NCBI RefSeq assembly: GCF_030696665.1
Contig: NZ_JAUYRV010000013.1
Location: 17,089-81,088, forward strand
Length of the DNA: 64,000 nucleotides
Source of the DNA: Novosphingobium sp.
GTDB lineage: Bacteria; Pseudomonadota; Alphaproteobacteria; Sphingomonadales; Sphingomonadaceae
Direction of reading: 5' to 3'
Shown here: one piece after another, positions 44,281 through 53,631 of the stretch
Layout: every line of letters starts with the position of its first letter
Numbering within the stretch: the first letter of the stretch is position 1
Notes under the pieces: model-generated
Database searches by the model: none
What the model saw: only the letters and a program-made list of their open reading frames with translations
Told to the model about the DNA's origin: nothing
Made by a program: the position numbers and the translations under genes

Positions 44281-45335
44281 TCGAATTCCGCAAGATAGTG
44301 CGCCAACCGGCTCACCAGAAAATCGGGCAGCGCGGCAGGCGCGCCCGTGTCCTTGTCATTGCCGTAGTTGCGGACTGACAGGATCAGGATTTTCAGCGCG
44401 GCCACCGCCATGTAGTAGCTGAAATGTGGCATTCGCCGGCCATATATCCGCTCGAATCCCGCCACCGCTTCGGCCCCGCGCGGCAATCCGTCGATGCGCG
44501 GCACGCCAAAGTTTTCGCTGAACACCTCGTCAAGATAGACCCAATGCGCCAAATCGACTTCAGGAGGGCCGAGCGTCGCCACCTCGAAATCGAACAGTGA
44601 GGCGACTTCCACGTTCTGCGTATGGTACATCGTATTCCCCAGCCGCGCATCGTTCCATACCAGCCCGGACTGCATCGCAATCGGAGCATGCGCCTTCAGC
44701 GTGGCCAGCGCTTGGGTGATGACCGGGAACGACTGGCCATTACGCGCCCAGTCGAACCACTTTCCTACGAACCGGTCGAGGTAGAACACTGCGTCGGGTG
44801 CCCTGCGTGTGCCGTCGGCCAGAAACGAAAAGCAACGCCAGTCGATCCGGTGCAGCCGCGCCATTTCCTCAATGCCGTTCCACCAGCAGCGCGTGCGATC
44901 GGCTGTGGAAAGCTCGGCCACCCAGCCTTCCTGATGGTAGCTCGGGAAATCTGGCGGAACCCGCCCGTCGATCCGATCCATCAGGAAAAACGGCGCGCCC
45001 AGTACTGTTGGATCGCTTTCCGCGAAGTCGATATTGGGCACCTTTACCGATGAATTGGCGGCAATGGCCCGCATCACGCGGTATTGATGGAACACGTCTG
45101 ACAGCATTGGCACGGCGACATCACGCTGGATCCGGGCAACGAGGCGGCGCTCTATGGGCTTGTCCTCTTCCTTCCAGCGCGCGGTGAACAGGATGGTCCT
45201 GCTGGAAAAGCCCTGCGCCGGTTCCACCGCATCGGTAATGGTGACCAGAGGCGCTCCGGGCAGCTGCGCCGAAAGCCAGGGACCAAGGCGCTGTGCAGTA
45301 TCGTCTGTGCGGATGGTAGGGTTTGCCTCGGTCAT
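44268..45335 (-). CDS. APH-fold phosphotransferase family protein 2
   Basis: 355 residues. Catalytic loop LVWNDARLGNTMY keeps Asp and the metal-binding Asn; the metal-binding acidic motif is LFDFEVATLGPPEVDLAHW. It resembles the protein at 41324-42463 in layout. A small-molecule kinase role is likely. It starts three bases after the CapA-like gene and is translated as a unit with it, so the two probably act on related phosphorylated or phosphate-containing compounds. Confidence 0.83.
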   Translation of the reverse strand: MTEANPTIRTDDTAQRLGPWLSAQLPGAPLVTITDAVEPAQGFSSRTILFTARWKEEDKPIERRLVARIQRDVAVPMLSDVFHQYRVMRAIAANSSVKVPNIDFAESDPTVLGAPFFLMDRIDGRVPPDFPSYHQEGWVAELSTADRTRCWWNGIEEMARLHRIDWRCFSFLADGTRRAPDAVFYLDRFVGKWFDWARNGQSFPVITQALATLKAHAPIAMQSGLVWNDARLGNTMYHTQNVEVASLFDFEVATLGPPEVDLAHWVYLDEVFSENFGVPRIDGLPRGAEAVAGFERIYGRRMPHFSYYMAVAALKILILSVRNYGNDKDTGAPAALPDFLVSRLAHYLAEFEAGR

Positions 45336-45338
45336 AGC

Positions 45339-46439
45339 TTAGCCCAGCACAATCCGGCCTTGGGCATCCATCGCACCGTTCAGCTTCGCTGCAATCGTGC
45401 GTTCAGCCACCACGCCAAGGATGGCGTCATAGTGCGGCTCGCCCGGGTTCAGGATCTGCGGCCGTCCGCTGCTGCCCAGATAGACCGGCACGATCTGCAC
45501 CCCGGTGATCGCGCCGTCGGTGATCGTCACCGATGCGCCAAGGCCCCGGCTGGTTTCATCGAGCAGCGGCGCTGAAATGCCCGAGGGTGTCTCATCGCGC
45601 GACCACGGCGAGATCATCGCGAACTTGCCCATGCAATACAGGATTGCCTTGCCACGATAGACTTCGAAACCCTTGATCGGTAGCGGTCCCTGGCTGACGA
45701 TCAGGTCAACGCCCGCGTCAATCATGGCCCGCGCAGCCTCGCGCTGATAGTCCGCGATGGCGGATTCGTGCTCCAGAATGCCCCAATGGCAGCTCAACAC
45801 CACCACATCGACCTGTGCCTTCAATGCGGTGATGCTTTCGATCATCGCGGCCAGATCATCGCGATTGATCAGCGTGCGCGTGTCCGGCTCCACCCCCCAA
45901 TCGTGCCAGCTGTTGTTTTCGGCATATGTGTGTCGGCGAAGTGGCACGATTCCCGGCGTGCGGCGTCCGGCATGCGCTCCGGGCAGGAAGCTTGATGTGC
46001 AGGCCAGGAACCCGATCTTGTGATCGCCCCGTTCGACAATGGCAGGTTGGCGCGCGGTAGCGATGGTGTCACCGCCGCCGACAGGGGCAATACCCGATTC
46101 CTCCAGCAGCGCGATGGTGCGCAGGAACGCGCGATAGCCACCGTGCATGGTGTGGTTGTTGGCCACGGACATGACGTCGAACCCCGCCGCGCCCATCATC
46201 GCGATGCTTTCAGGCGCGCCCGGCGCGAACAGATCGCCAAGGTCGAAATCATCGTTGATGTGCGCTTCGACCGGGTGGGTATCGCCCGCCTCCTCGGCAT
46301 AGGGCCATTCGCAATTGCCGAACGTCACGTCAGCGGCTGTCAGCACCGGCGTCACTGCCGTGAACAGATCGGCCGGCGGTTCGCGGGTCATCAGTTGCAG
46401 GTCACCCACGGCAAACAGGCTCAAAGTTCCGCTGGCCAT
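45339..46439 (-). CDS. CapA/PgsA-family metallophosphatase-fold protein
   Basis: 366 residues. The CapA fold is shown by SLFAVGDLQLM, TFGNCEWPYAE, VMSVANNHTMHGG, VVVLSCHWG and ILYCMGKFAM, giving the metal-binding Asp, Glu, Asn and His residues of calcineurin-like phosphoesterases. Despite the family's name there is no polyglutamate synthesis cluster and no membrane anchor here. Paired with the phosphotransferase three bases downstream, a hydrolytic role on a phosphoester is likelier than capsule export. GAAAGGAA lies before the ATG. Confidence 0.8.
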   Translation of the reverse strand: MASGTLSLFAVGDLQLMTREPPADLFTAVTPVLTAADVTFGNCEWPYAEEAGDTHPVEAHINDDFDLGDLFAPGAPESIAMMGAAGFDVMSVANNHTMHGGYRAFLRTIALLEESGIAPVGGGDTIATARQPAIVERGDHKIGFLACTSSFLPGAHAGRRTPGIVPLRRHTYAENNSWHDWGVEPDTRTLINRDDLAAMIESITALKAQVDVVVLSCHWGILEHESAIADYQREAARAMIDAGVDLIVSQGPLPIKGFEVYRGKAILYCMGKFAMISPWSRDETPSGISAPLLDETSRGLGASVTITDGAITGVQIVPVYLGSSGRPQILNPGEPHYDAILGVVAERTIAAKLNGAMDAQGRIVLG

Positions 46440-46567
46440 CGCGCTATTCCTTTCGATCTAGCGGCAATGCTGCCGCGCGCGATTGTCGGCGGCCCCTATC
46501 GACTGGCCGGTTGCCCACATGCGCGACGCATTATTGCTTGGTCGGACAAAAACGTGAGGGACAGGAT

Positions 46568-47344
46568 ATGGCCGGACGCTTTGCAGGGAAGGTTGCGCTG
46601 GTCACCGCAGGCGCGGACGGGATCGGTGCCGCCACCGCACTCGCCTTTGCCAGCGAGGGTGCCAGCGTTGTTTTGGCGGACATCAACGATGCGCTGGGCG
46701 AAGAACGGGCGGAAGCCTTGCGCGCCGAAGGTTTTCAGGCGCGCTACATCCACGCCGACGCAACCGACGAAGCGCAAGTGGCTGCGCTGGTCCGCTACAC
46801 CGTCGAACAGTTCGGCGGATTGCATCTGGCTGCCAATGTCGTGGGCGATGCCCACCCCGATTCAGCAGGGCCTGACTTTCACAACCAGCCCGTTGAGGCG
46901 TTCGATCACACGATCACCATGTGCCTGCGCACCACGTTCCTTTGCATGAAGCACGAGATCGCGCACATGGTCGAAAATGGCGGCGGCGCGATCTGCAATG
47001 TGACGTCGCTTGCGGGCATGATCTACAACGGCTTTGGCGGGGCCGGCTATGGCGCGGGCAAGGCGGCTGTAATCCGGCTGACCAAGTTTGCCGCGGTCAG
47101 CTATGCTGATCGCGGCATCCGCGTGAACTGCATTGCGCCCGGCGTCACGCCCACCCGCGCCTATTACAAGTTTGGGGATGATTACGCCAAGGTTCTGATC
47201 GGCGAACAAGTGGTGTTCCAGCCGATAAAGCGCGCCATCGGTTGCGATGAGCAGGCGGCTGGGATCGTTTGGCTGTGTTCGGACGATGCCGCAATGGTCA
47301 CGGGCCACAACCTGCCGATTGACGGCGGATGGACTGCAAAATGA
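46568..47344 (+). CDS. SDR-family oxidoreductase
   Basis: 258 residues from ATG at 46568. TAGADGIGAATA, ANVVGD in place of NNAG, and NVTSLAGMIYNGFGGAGYGAGK give an active Ser-Tyr-Lys set. It is the first of three genes transcribed together: SDR, molybdopterin oxidoreductase, DUF4345 protein. It is divergent from the CapA-like gene across 128 bases. Confidence 0.85.
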   Translation: MAGRFAGKVALVTAGADGIGAATALAFASEGASVVLADINDALGEERAEALRAEGFQARYIHADATDEAQVAALVRYTVEQFGGLHLAANVVGDAHPDSAGPDFHNQPVEAFDHTITMCLRTTFLCMKHEIAHMVENGGGAICNVTSLAGMIYNGFGGAGYGAGKAAVIRLTKFAAVSYADRGIRVNCIAPGVTPTRAYYKFGDDYAKVLIGEQVVFQPIKRAIGCDEQAAGIVWLCSDDAAMVTGHNLPIDGGWTAK

Positions 47345-47355
47345 GGAGTTCTGCG

Positions 47356-49587
47356 ATGCTTCGCGATGGCCTTCATCAGCGCACCTGCCCCTTGTGCGAA
47401 GGGATGTGCGGCGTCACCGTGGCGGTCGAAGGCGGGAAGGTGGCCACCGTCCGCCCCAATCGGCAGGATGTTTGGAGCCTTGGGCACATTTGCCCCAAAG
47501 GCACCACGCTGGGCGCACTCCATGACGATCCCGACCGGCTTCGCACGGCAATGGTGCGCGATGGTAGCGAATGGAAATCGGCCTCATGGGACGCAGCGCT
47601 GGAGCGGTTGGAGGAACTGGCGCAAGGCGTGCGCGATCGCCACGGCCCGCATGCCTTTGCGGCCTATGGCGGCAACATGGCGGGCAAGGACGCCACGTTA
47701 TCGCGCTATTCGGGGTTGATGCTGGCCACTTCGGGCATCCAGCAAGTCTATTCGTCGGGCACGGTCGATCAGCACCCGAAGAACCTTTCGGCGATGCTGA
47801 TGTTCGGCAACGAATGGAAAATACCCATTCCCGACCTCGACAATACCGATCTGTTCGTGATTTTCGGCGGCAATCCGGCGGCGTCGAAGGGCAGCATCTT
47901 TTCGCACCGCGACGTGATGGGCGCGATGCGCGATCTGCGCGCGCGGGGTGGCCGGGTTATCGTGATCGATCCGGTGCGCACCAGAACCGCGCAGGCGGCG
48001 GACCAGTGGATCGGCCTCAAGCCCGGAACCGACGCGGCGTTCATGTTGGGCGTGGCCCATGTTCTGTTTGCCCGCGATATGGTGCGGCTGCGCCATCTGG
48101 ACGGTCTGATCGAAGGGCTTGGGCCTTTGCGCGAAGTCGCAGTCGGGTTCAGCCCGCAGGCCGTTGCGCCGTTTTGCGGGATTGAAGCGGCAGTTATCGA
48201 AGGCCTTGCCGACGAACTGATCCGCACCGACCGTTCGGCGATCTATGGCCGCATCGGCACTTGCACGCAAAGCTTCGGCACGCTGGCATCGTGGATGATC
48301 GATGTGCTGGCGATCCTGACCGGCAATCTCGATAGGCGGGGCGGCAGCATGTGGAGCCGCCCGGTTGCATCGCTGGTCGATATGCTGGCAACGCTGCCTG
48401 ATGGGATGCCGGTGGTCATGGGCAAAAGCCGGGTGCGCGGCGTGCCGGCGGTGCTCGGGCAGTTTCCCGCATCGTGCATGGCCGAGGAAATCGCCACGCC
48501 CGGCCCCGGACAGATCAAGGGGCTGGTGACTTTCGCCGCCAATCCCGCACTCAGCGCGCCGGATTCCGGCAAGCTGGCGCAGGCGCTGCCGTTGCTGGAA
48601 TGCATGGTCAGCCTTGATAACTATATCAACGAAACCACGCGCCACGCTCATGTCATCCTGCCCAGCCCGTCTTTCCTTGAAAGCGCGCATTACGACATGT
48701 GGTCCTGGATTTTCTGTCTGACCAGCGGTGGCCACTATTCGCCCGCCATATTTCCGCTGACCGACCGGCCCGAGCACTGGCGCATCGTCGCTCGCGTCGG
48801 CGCGATCATCGGCGGTATGCCGGATGCGGATATCGATGCGATGGACGACGGCTATTTCCGTGCTCTGGCAACGGGTCGTGGGATTGATGCCGAAACCGCT
48901 ATTTCCGCGCTGCCCGGACGCGGCCCGGCGCGCATTCTCGACCTTGCCATCCGCGCGGGGCCTTTCGGCGACAGGTTCGGTGCTGTCGAGGGCGGGCTGA
49001 CACTTGCCAGCTTTGAAGGCAAGTCCGACGGCGTGATCATCGGCCCTGCCATTCCGCGCGCACACGAAGGCTTTGCAACCGCTTCAGGCAGGATCGAAAT
49101 TGCTCCGGCACTGATCTTGTCGGACATTCCCCGGCTTAAACAAGCGATGGCCGCTGCCGATCCCGCGCTCGTGCTGGTCAGTCGCCGCCATCTGCGCTCG
49201 ATGAACAGCTGGATGCACAATGTGGATACGCTTGTGAAGGGCAAGGACCGCTGCACACTGCAGATGCACAGCATCGATGCATTGGCGCGCGGGCTGACGG
49301 GCGGCGATCTGGTCGCGGTAACGTCAGCGTCGGGCACGATCGAAGTGCCGGTTGAGATCGACGACGATATCCGTCCCGGCGTCGTCTCGATGCCGCATGG
49401 CTGGGGCCATGCCGATCCGCAGACACGGATGGCGGTGGCACAGGCGCACCCCGGTACGAATACCAATGTCCTCAGCCCGGGCATGCTCGTCGATGCTATT
49501 TCCGGCAATGCCGTGCTCAACGGGATCCCGGTCGAAGTCTGTAAGGCTACCACACAAGTCAGCGAACACATTGGAGAGATCGCATGA
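47356..49587 (+). CDS. Molybdopterin oxidoreductase of the DMSO reductase family
   Basis: 743 residues. The N-terminal iron-sulfur ligands C11, C14, C18 and C46 (CPLCEGMCG ... HICPKG) hold a [4Fe-4S] cluster. Molybdopterin-binding segments include VFGGNPAASKGSIF, VIDPVRTRTAQAADQWIGLKPGTD, ETTRHAHVILPSPSFLE and the C-terminal GVVSMPHGWGHADPQ. No twin-arginine signal is present, so it is cytosolic. It resembles formate dehydrogenase or NarB-type enzymes, but the substrate is unknown. ATG at 47356 is used because AGGAG lies seven bases upstream; ATG at 47341 overlaps the SDR stop. Confidence 0.87.
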   Translation: MLRDGLHQRTCPLCEGMCGVTVAVEGGKVATVRPNRQDVWSLGHICPKGTTLGALHDDPDRLRTAMVRDGSEWKSASWDAALERLEELAQGVRDRHGPHAFAAYGGNMAGKDATLSRYSGLMLATSGIQQVYSSGTVDQHPKNLSAMLMFGNEWKIPIPDLDNTDLFVIFGGNPAASKGSIFSHRDVMGAMRDLRARGGRVIVIDPVRTRTAQAADQWIGLKPGTDAAFMLGVAHVLFARDMVRLRHLDGLIEGLGPLREVAVGFSPQAVAPFCGIEAAVIEGLADELIRTDRSAIYGRIGTCTQSFGTLASWMIDVLAILTGNLDRRGGSMWSRPVASLVDMLATLPDGMPVVMGKSRVRGVPAVLGQFPASCMAEEIATPGPGQIKGLVTFAANPALSAPDSGKLAQALPLLECMVSLDNYINETTRHAHVILPSPSFLESAHYDMWSWIFCLTSGGHYSPAIFPLTDRPEHWRIVARVGAIIGGMPDADIDAMDDGYFRALATGRGIDAETAISALPGRGPARILDLAIRAGPFGDRFGAVEGGLTLASFEGKSDGVIIGPAIPRAHEGFATASGRIEIAPALILSDIPRLKQAMAAADPALVLVSRRHLRSMNSWMHNVDTLVKGKDRCTLQMHSIDALARGLTGGDLVAVTSASGTIEVPVEIDDDIRPGVVSMPHGWGHADPQTRMAVAQAHPGTNTNVLSPGMLVDAISGNAVLNGIPVEVCKATTQVSEHIGEIA

Positions 49588-49967
49588 ACAAATTGCTGGT
49601 GGGATTTTCCGGCCTGATCGGCATATCGCTGATCGCGTTTGGCTTCTACGCAATCTACGCCACCACCACCGTAACCGCCATGACCGGCCTTGCGCCCCAG
49701 GGCGTTGCTGGCCTGAACGAGGCAAGGTCGATCTACGCCGGGTCGTTCTGGGCGATGGGCGGGCTGATCCTTTATGCACTCGCCAATGCCCGCGTCCGGC
49801 AGACCGTGCTGATGGCCGTAGGCGTGATCTTCGCTGGCTTCGTCGCAGGCCGCATCGTGTCGATCGCGATGGACGGATACGATCCGTTGCTGACCGCATC
49901 GATCGTCTCGGAAGTTGTCGCGGCGATCATCCTGATTGCTGCGAGCCGCGCGCCTGCCCATGCTTGA
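49584..49967 (+). CDS. DUF4345-type small membrane protein
   Basis: 127 residues, four predicted membrane segments, with GLNEARSIYAGSFWAMGGLILYALA and GRIVSIAMDGYD fitting DUF4345. The ATG overlaps the stop of the molybdopterin enzyme (ATGA), so the two are translated together. It may tie the enzyme to the membrane or serve as a quinone-side partner, but nothing in the sequence shows haem or metal ligands. Confidence 0.75.
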   Translation: MNKLLVGFSGLIGISLIAFGFYAIYATTTVTAMTGLAPQGVAGLNEARSIYAGSFWAMGGLILYALANARVRQTVLMAVGVIFAGFVAGRIVSIAMDGYDPLLTASIVSEVVAAIILIAASRAPAHA

Positions 49968-49996
49968 AAGCTCTGATCAGCTGTAAAACTCTTCGG

Positions 49997-50012
49997 ATGA
50001 CATTATTGTCAT
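49997..50012. promoter_or_regulatory. Palindromic candidate operator before the second HsaA-like gene
   Basis: ATGACATTATTGTCAT is a perfect inverted repeat of six-base arms around TTAT. It lies 39 bases upstream of the flavoprotein ATG. The TetR gene at the end of this two-gene unit is the probable ligand. The TGACA/TGTCA halves also occur at the TetR operator candidate 38864-38889. Confidence 0.55.
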
Positions 50013-50051
50013 TTCATCGTAGGGGAACCTGACGACCGGAGAGAGAACGCC

Positions 50052-51299
50052 ATGCAATCGAACGCTGATTTTGTTACCCGCGCCACCGTATCGTGCACTG
50101 CCAACCCGGTACCGGTAGCTACATCGCTGGTCCCGCTGCTGTCTGCCCATGCCGAGGCATGTGAACGCGAAGGCCGAATTCAGCCCCCGGTTATGGCCGC
50201 GTTGCGTGACGCCGGTCTGTTCCACATCACCGCGCCACAACGTGCTGGCGGACCTGGCGGCACGCTGCTCACTCACGTCGAAACGGTGGCGCAACTGGCG
50301 CAAGGTTGCGTCGGAACGGCGTGGGCCTATTGCCTGCTGTCGGGCGTCACCGGCACCGTACTCGGCTTTCCAGCGGCGGTTACCGACATCGTGTTCCGCA
50401 CCGGCAATGAACTGCTGTGCAGCGCTTCTGCCCCGACTGCCAAGGCAACACCGGTGCCGGGCGGCTACCGCGTGACCGGAAAATGGGGCTATGGTTCGGG
50501 TTGCTGCCACGCAGACTGGGTGTTGAACGGCGTCATGCTGTTGGATGCAGCAGGCGCGGTCAGTGAAATGGCGATGGCATTCATCGACTTGCGCGATCCC
50601 GCCTGTGCGATTCTTGACGACTGGCAAGTGGCGGGGATGGCCGGATCGGGCAGCAACACCATCGTGGCGGACGATCTGTTCGTGCCCGAAGCCCTGATCC
50701 TGCACACGGCGCAGACGCCGCCTGCCGAAGTGTTGCTGACCATCCCCGGCCTCGAGCCGCGCGATCTTTGGCCGATGGAATCGCTGTTTCCGCTTGGCGT
50801 GCTGCCTCCGATGCTCGGCGCTGCCACCGCGATCCTGCACGCAGTCGTGCGCTCGGCGGGCGTTCGGCCCGTGGTCGGCTGGACTTATGGGACGCAGGCT
50901 TCGTCAGAGACGCTTAGCGCAATGATCGGGCAATCGGCGCTGGAAATCGATTCGGCTTGGATGCACATTCGCCGCGCTGTGGGTATGATGGACGATACCG
51001 CCAATCAACGCGCGCTGACCGGCTTCGACAAGGCGCAGATTCAGGCTGATTGCGGTTTTGCGATGGGCTTGCTCCGCACCGCCGGAAACCGCCTGCTCGA
51101 CGTGGCGGGGCCGGGCGCTTTTGCGCTCAACAATCCGCTCCAGCGGTTCTGGCGCGACCTTAATGTCGGCAGCCGCCACAATGCGCTGAGCAGCCACCTG
51201 TCGACCGAACTCTATGGCCGCGCGCTTACGGGCCAGCCTTCAAATCTGCGGCTATTGCCCGATATCAGCCCTGTTCCGGCGTGGGCCAGCGCGGCGTGA
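50052..51299 (+). CDS. Acyl-CoA dehydrogenase-fold flavoprotein (HsaA-like), copy 2
   Basis: 415 residues. HsaA-type layout: VTGKWGYGSGCCHADWVLNG, VAGMAGSGSNTIVADDLFVPE and the C-terminal NPLQRFWRDLNVGSRHNALSSHLSTELYGRALTG. The last segment, with WRDLNVGSRHN, is typical of flavin-dependent hydroxylases with this fold. It resembles the protein at 22646-23872 only distantly. It probably hydroxylates an aromatic compound with reduced flavin from a separate reductase. It overlaps the TetR gene by four bases. Confidence 0.78.
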   Translation: MQSNADFVTRATVSCTANPVPVATSLVPLLSAHAEACEREGRIQPPVMAALRDAGLFHITAPQRAGGPGGTLLTHVETVAQLAQGCVGTAWAYCLLSGVTGTVLGFPAAVTDIVFRTGNELLCSASAPTAKATPVPGGYRVTGKWGYGSGCCHADWVLNGVMLLDAAGAVSEMAMAFIDLRDPACAILDDWQVAGMAGSGSNTIVADDLFVPEALILHTAQTPPAEVLLTIPGLEPRDLWPMESLFPLGVLPPMLGAATAILHAVVRSAGVRPVVGWTYGTQASSETLSAMIGQSALEIDSAWMHIRRAVGMMDDTANQRALTGFDKAQIQADCGFAMGLLRTAGNRLLDVAGPGAFALNNPLQRFWRDLNVGSRHNALSSHLSTELYGRALTGQPSNLRLLPDISPVPAWASAA

Positions 51300-51997
51300 C
51301 AACCGGTTCATTACAAGGCCCCGCAAACGGGCGTCTGCGCGTGGCCGCCGAACGCCGGGATCGCATGCGGGTGCGGCTGCTTGAAACGGTGCTCGAACTC
51401 TATCAGCCGGGCCGCGATAGCGCCGCGCTGGTGATCGATGATGTGATCCGTGCAGCCGGTGTTTCGCGCGGCACGTTCTACAAGTATTTCACTTCGATCG
51501 AGCAGGCGGTCGATGCTTTGGGAGAGAGCCTTGCGGGTGGCATGGTCGCCGATTTCCGAGCTTTGTTCGCGGCAGAACCCGATCCGGCGGTGCTGGCTAT
51601 CGGTGGCTCGGCGATGACCATGCTGCGGGCGTGGCACGATCCGCGCTGGGGCGGGTTCACATGTCGCGTGGATTATGTCGATTACTTCGCCCGGGCCAGC
51701 GCGCTGGACACGCTGGTCCGCGATGCCTTGTGCGCCGCGCGCGATAGCGGTCAGATGCGCTTTGGTTCGCTTGATGTCGCGGTGGATCTGATCGTGGGGA
51801 TGACCGTCGAGGCGCGCCGCCGCCTTCTCCGCGCGCCAGAAGCGCCGCGTGCCTATATTGACGAGATGCTGGCCTGCACATTCGCCGGGTTGGGAATGAA
51901 TCCCGCGGTGTTCGCGCTGGCCAGAAATGCTGCCTTCGCCCGCATTTCGGAAGGTGTGGATAGCCTGTGCTGGTGGTCTACCGACATCGCTGCGTGA
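51296..51997 (+). CDS. TetR-family regulator
   Basis: 233 residues from GTG at 51296, which overlaps the flavoprotein stop as GTGA. The helix-turn-helix is at about residues 45-72 (VIDDVIRAAGVSRGTFYKYFTSIEQAVDALG). It lies in the same unit as the flavoprotein and so is likely an autorepressor acting at the palindrome 49997-50012. The SDR gene follows 31 bases later. Confidence 0.86.
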   Translation: MTTGSLQGPANGRLRVAAERRDRMRVRLLETVLELYQPGRDSAALVIDDVIRAAGVSRGTFYKYFTSIEQAVDALGESLAGGMVADFRALFAAEPDPAVLAIGGSAMTMLRAWHDPRWGGFTCRVDYVDYFARASALDTLVRDALCAARDSGQMRFGSLDVAVDLIVGMTVEARRRLLRAPEAPRAYIDEMLACTFAGLGMNPAVFALARNAAFARISEGVDSLCWWSTDIAA

Positions 51998-52028
51998 AGC
52001 GCGGCTGATAGTCGGAGAGGCAGGAAAC

Positions 52029-52754
52029 ATGGGATCGCTTGACGGAAAGATTGCGGTGGTAACCGGTGCGTCTGCCGGAATTGGCGAGGCGATTGCCCGC
52101 AGACTTGCCGCTGCTGGTGCCACGGTGGTGCTGGCCGCGCGGCGCGAAGACCGGCTTGCGGCACTGGCACAGCAGCTTGGCGGAAAAACCGGATATTTCG
52201 CCATTGACCTTGCGGTGCCCGATGCCCCGCAGGCGCTGCTTGATCATGTCACGGCACATTATGGCACGCCGGACATCGTAGTCCATAATGCGGCCGTGCT
52301 GCATGTGGGTTCAATCGACGAGTTTGATCTTGCCCATCTTCAGCCGATGATCGCGATTAATTACGAATCGGTGGTGCGCAGTTGCTATCTGTTTGCGCGC
52401 GCGATGAAGGCGGCAGGTCGCGGCCACATCGTCAACATTTCCAGCCTTGGCGCGAATATCACGGCAGTGGGCACGGGCATCTATGGCGGGCTGAAAAAGG
52501 CGTTGGAGATGTTCACCGATGCGCTGCGGATCGAGCTGGCCGGCACCGGCGTGAAAGTCGGGCTGGTTGCGCCGGGCACCACCAGTACCGAGATTTTCGA
52601 GCCGATGAAGGCCGATGGCAAGGCGGCGTGGGACACCTATATCCCCGCGCTTGACCCCGACGATATTGCAGGCGCGGTGCTGTTCCTTCTGGAACAATCG
52701 CCCCGCGCCAATGCGGCGCGCGTTCACGTCTATTCGGCGCACGAAGTGTTCTGA
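52029..52754 (+). CDS. SDR-family oxidoreductase (YdfG-like)
   Basis: 241 residues from ATG at 52029 (GGCAGGAAAC upstream). TGASAGIGEAIA, HNAAV, and NISSLGANITAVGTGIYGGLKKAL form the active site. The compact size and GTTSTEIFEP segment recall YdfG-type dehydrogenases. It ends before a hairpin. It probably belongs to the flavoprotein/TetR unit. Confidence 0.84.
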   Translation: MGSLDGKIAVVTGASAGIGEAIARRLAAAGATVVLAARREDRLAALAQQLGGKTGYFAIDLAVPDAPQALLDHVTAHYGTPDIVVHNAAVLHVGSIDEFDLAHLQPMIAINYESVVRSCYLFARAMKAAGRGHIVNISSLGANITAVGTGIYGGLKKALEMFTDALRIELAGTGVKVGLVAPGTTSTEIFEPMKADGKAAWDTYIPALDPDDIAGAVLFLLEQSPRANAARVHVYSAHEVF

Positions 52755-52761
52755 TGGGGGC

Positions 52762-52791
52762 AGAGCCGGGCGGTCTGGATCGCCAGGCTCT
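52762..52791. terminator. Terminator-type hairpin between convergent genes
   Basis: AGAGCC (52762-52767) pairs with GGCTCT (52786-52791), continued inward by GGCG/CGCC. It separates the SDR from the convergent VOC gene. Confidence 0.55.
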
Positions 52792-52806
52792 ACCGATCAC
52801 GGCCAG

Positions 52807-53631
52807 TCACGCCAGACCGAGCATTTCCGCATCCGCCGCTTCTGGATAAAGCGTGAGCGGGAGGCCCGCGACTGTCGGCCCGAAGTAATAGGCGTGTCCG
52901 CCAGTTTTGAGCGCGCGGGTGTGACGCACCGCAAATCCTGACGCCTCCAGCCGTGCGCGCGCGCCTTCTACGTCATCATGCATCATATCGACCGAGGCCA
53001 GCGCGCCCTCGGTGCCATCGAGCAGCGCGGTCGGCCCTTCGATCAGGCGAACGCGGTGCGTGCCGCACAGCGCCCGCGCGCCAAGCCCTGCCGGATCGGT
53101 TTCCTGAAATTCCATGTCAAAGAACCGGTTCAGGTCGGCGGCCAGCGCGTCGATATTGGCGGAAACCACGGTCATGCAGCCGATCTTGGGCGGGGCAGCG
53201 TCGTCAAGCGCGTCGAACGGCAGTTCGGACCGTACTTGCGCCTCGTTCACCCCTTCGGTGCAGGCAAGGAACTTGATGCCGTGAAAATCGGGGCCGAACA
53301 GGTATTCGTTGACCTTGGGCACCGGCAAATAGCTGGTAGCGATCGGCAAATGCCCTGCTGCGGTCATCCGCGCGAGCACCGATTCTGCATCTGCCACGTC
53401 GATCGCGATTTCGATTAGCGGATCGCCCTCGGCGAAGGGCAGCCCTTCCGGACCAGGCTGGATCGGCTCCACCCCGTGTTCGCCGAACATCACCTTGAAC
53501 CCGGCGTCGGGGTAGATTTCGGCAATGATCCCCGGCGTGAAGAATTTCAGACCAAGCAGCGCGCCCATCTCCTGCGTGAAGCTGCCCATATCGTCAACGC
53601 GCCAGGCCATGCGGCAAAATTTCGGCACCAT
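52807..53631 (-). CDS. Two-module VOC-superfamily protein
   Basis: 274 residues with two VOC modules: N-terminal FCRMAWRVDDMGSFTQEMGALLGLKFF to about 125, and C-terminal GCMTVVSANIDALAADLNRFFDMEF to the end. This is the layout of type I extradiol dioxygenases and related enzymes, but the standard extradiol His-His-Glu set is not obvious (only an isolated DFHGIKF histidine and late MMHDD). It could be an isomerase or a binding protein. GGGAGAAACC precedes the ATG. Confidence 0.75.
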   Translation of the reverse strand: MVPKFCRMAWRVDDMGSFTQEMGALLGLKFFTPGIIAEIYPDAGFKVMFGEHGVEPIQPGPEGLPFAEGDPLIEIAIDVADAESVLARMTAAGHLPIATSYLPVPKVNEYLFGPDFHGIKFLACTEGVNEAQVRSELPFDALDDAAPPKIGCMTVVSANIDALAADLNRFFDMEFQETDPAGLGARALCGTHRVRLIEGPTALLDGTEGALASVDMMHDDVEGARARLEASGFAVRHTRALKTGGHAYYFGPTVAGLPLTLYPEAADAEMLGLA

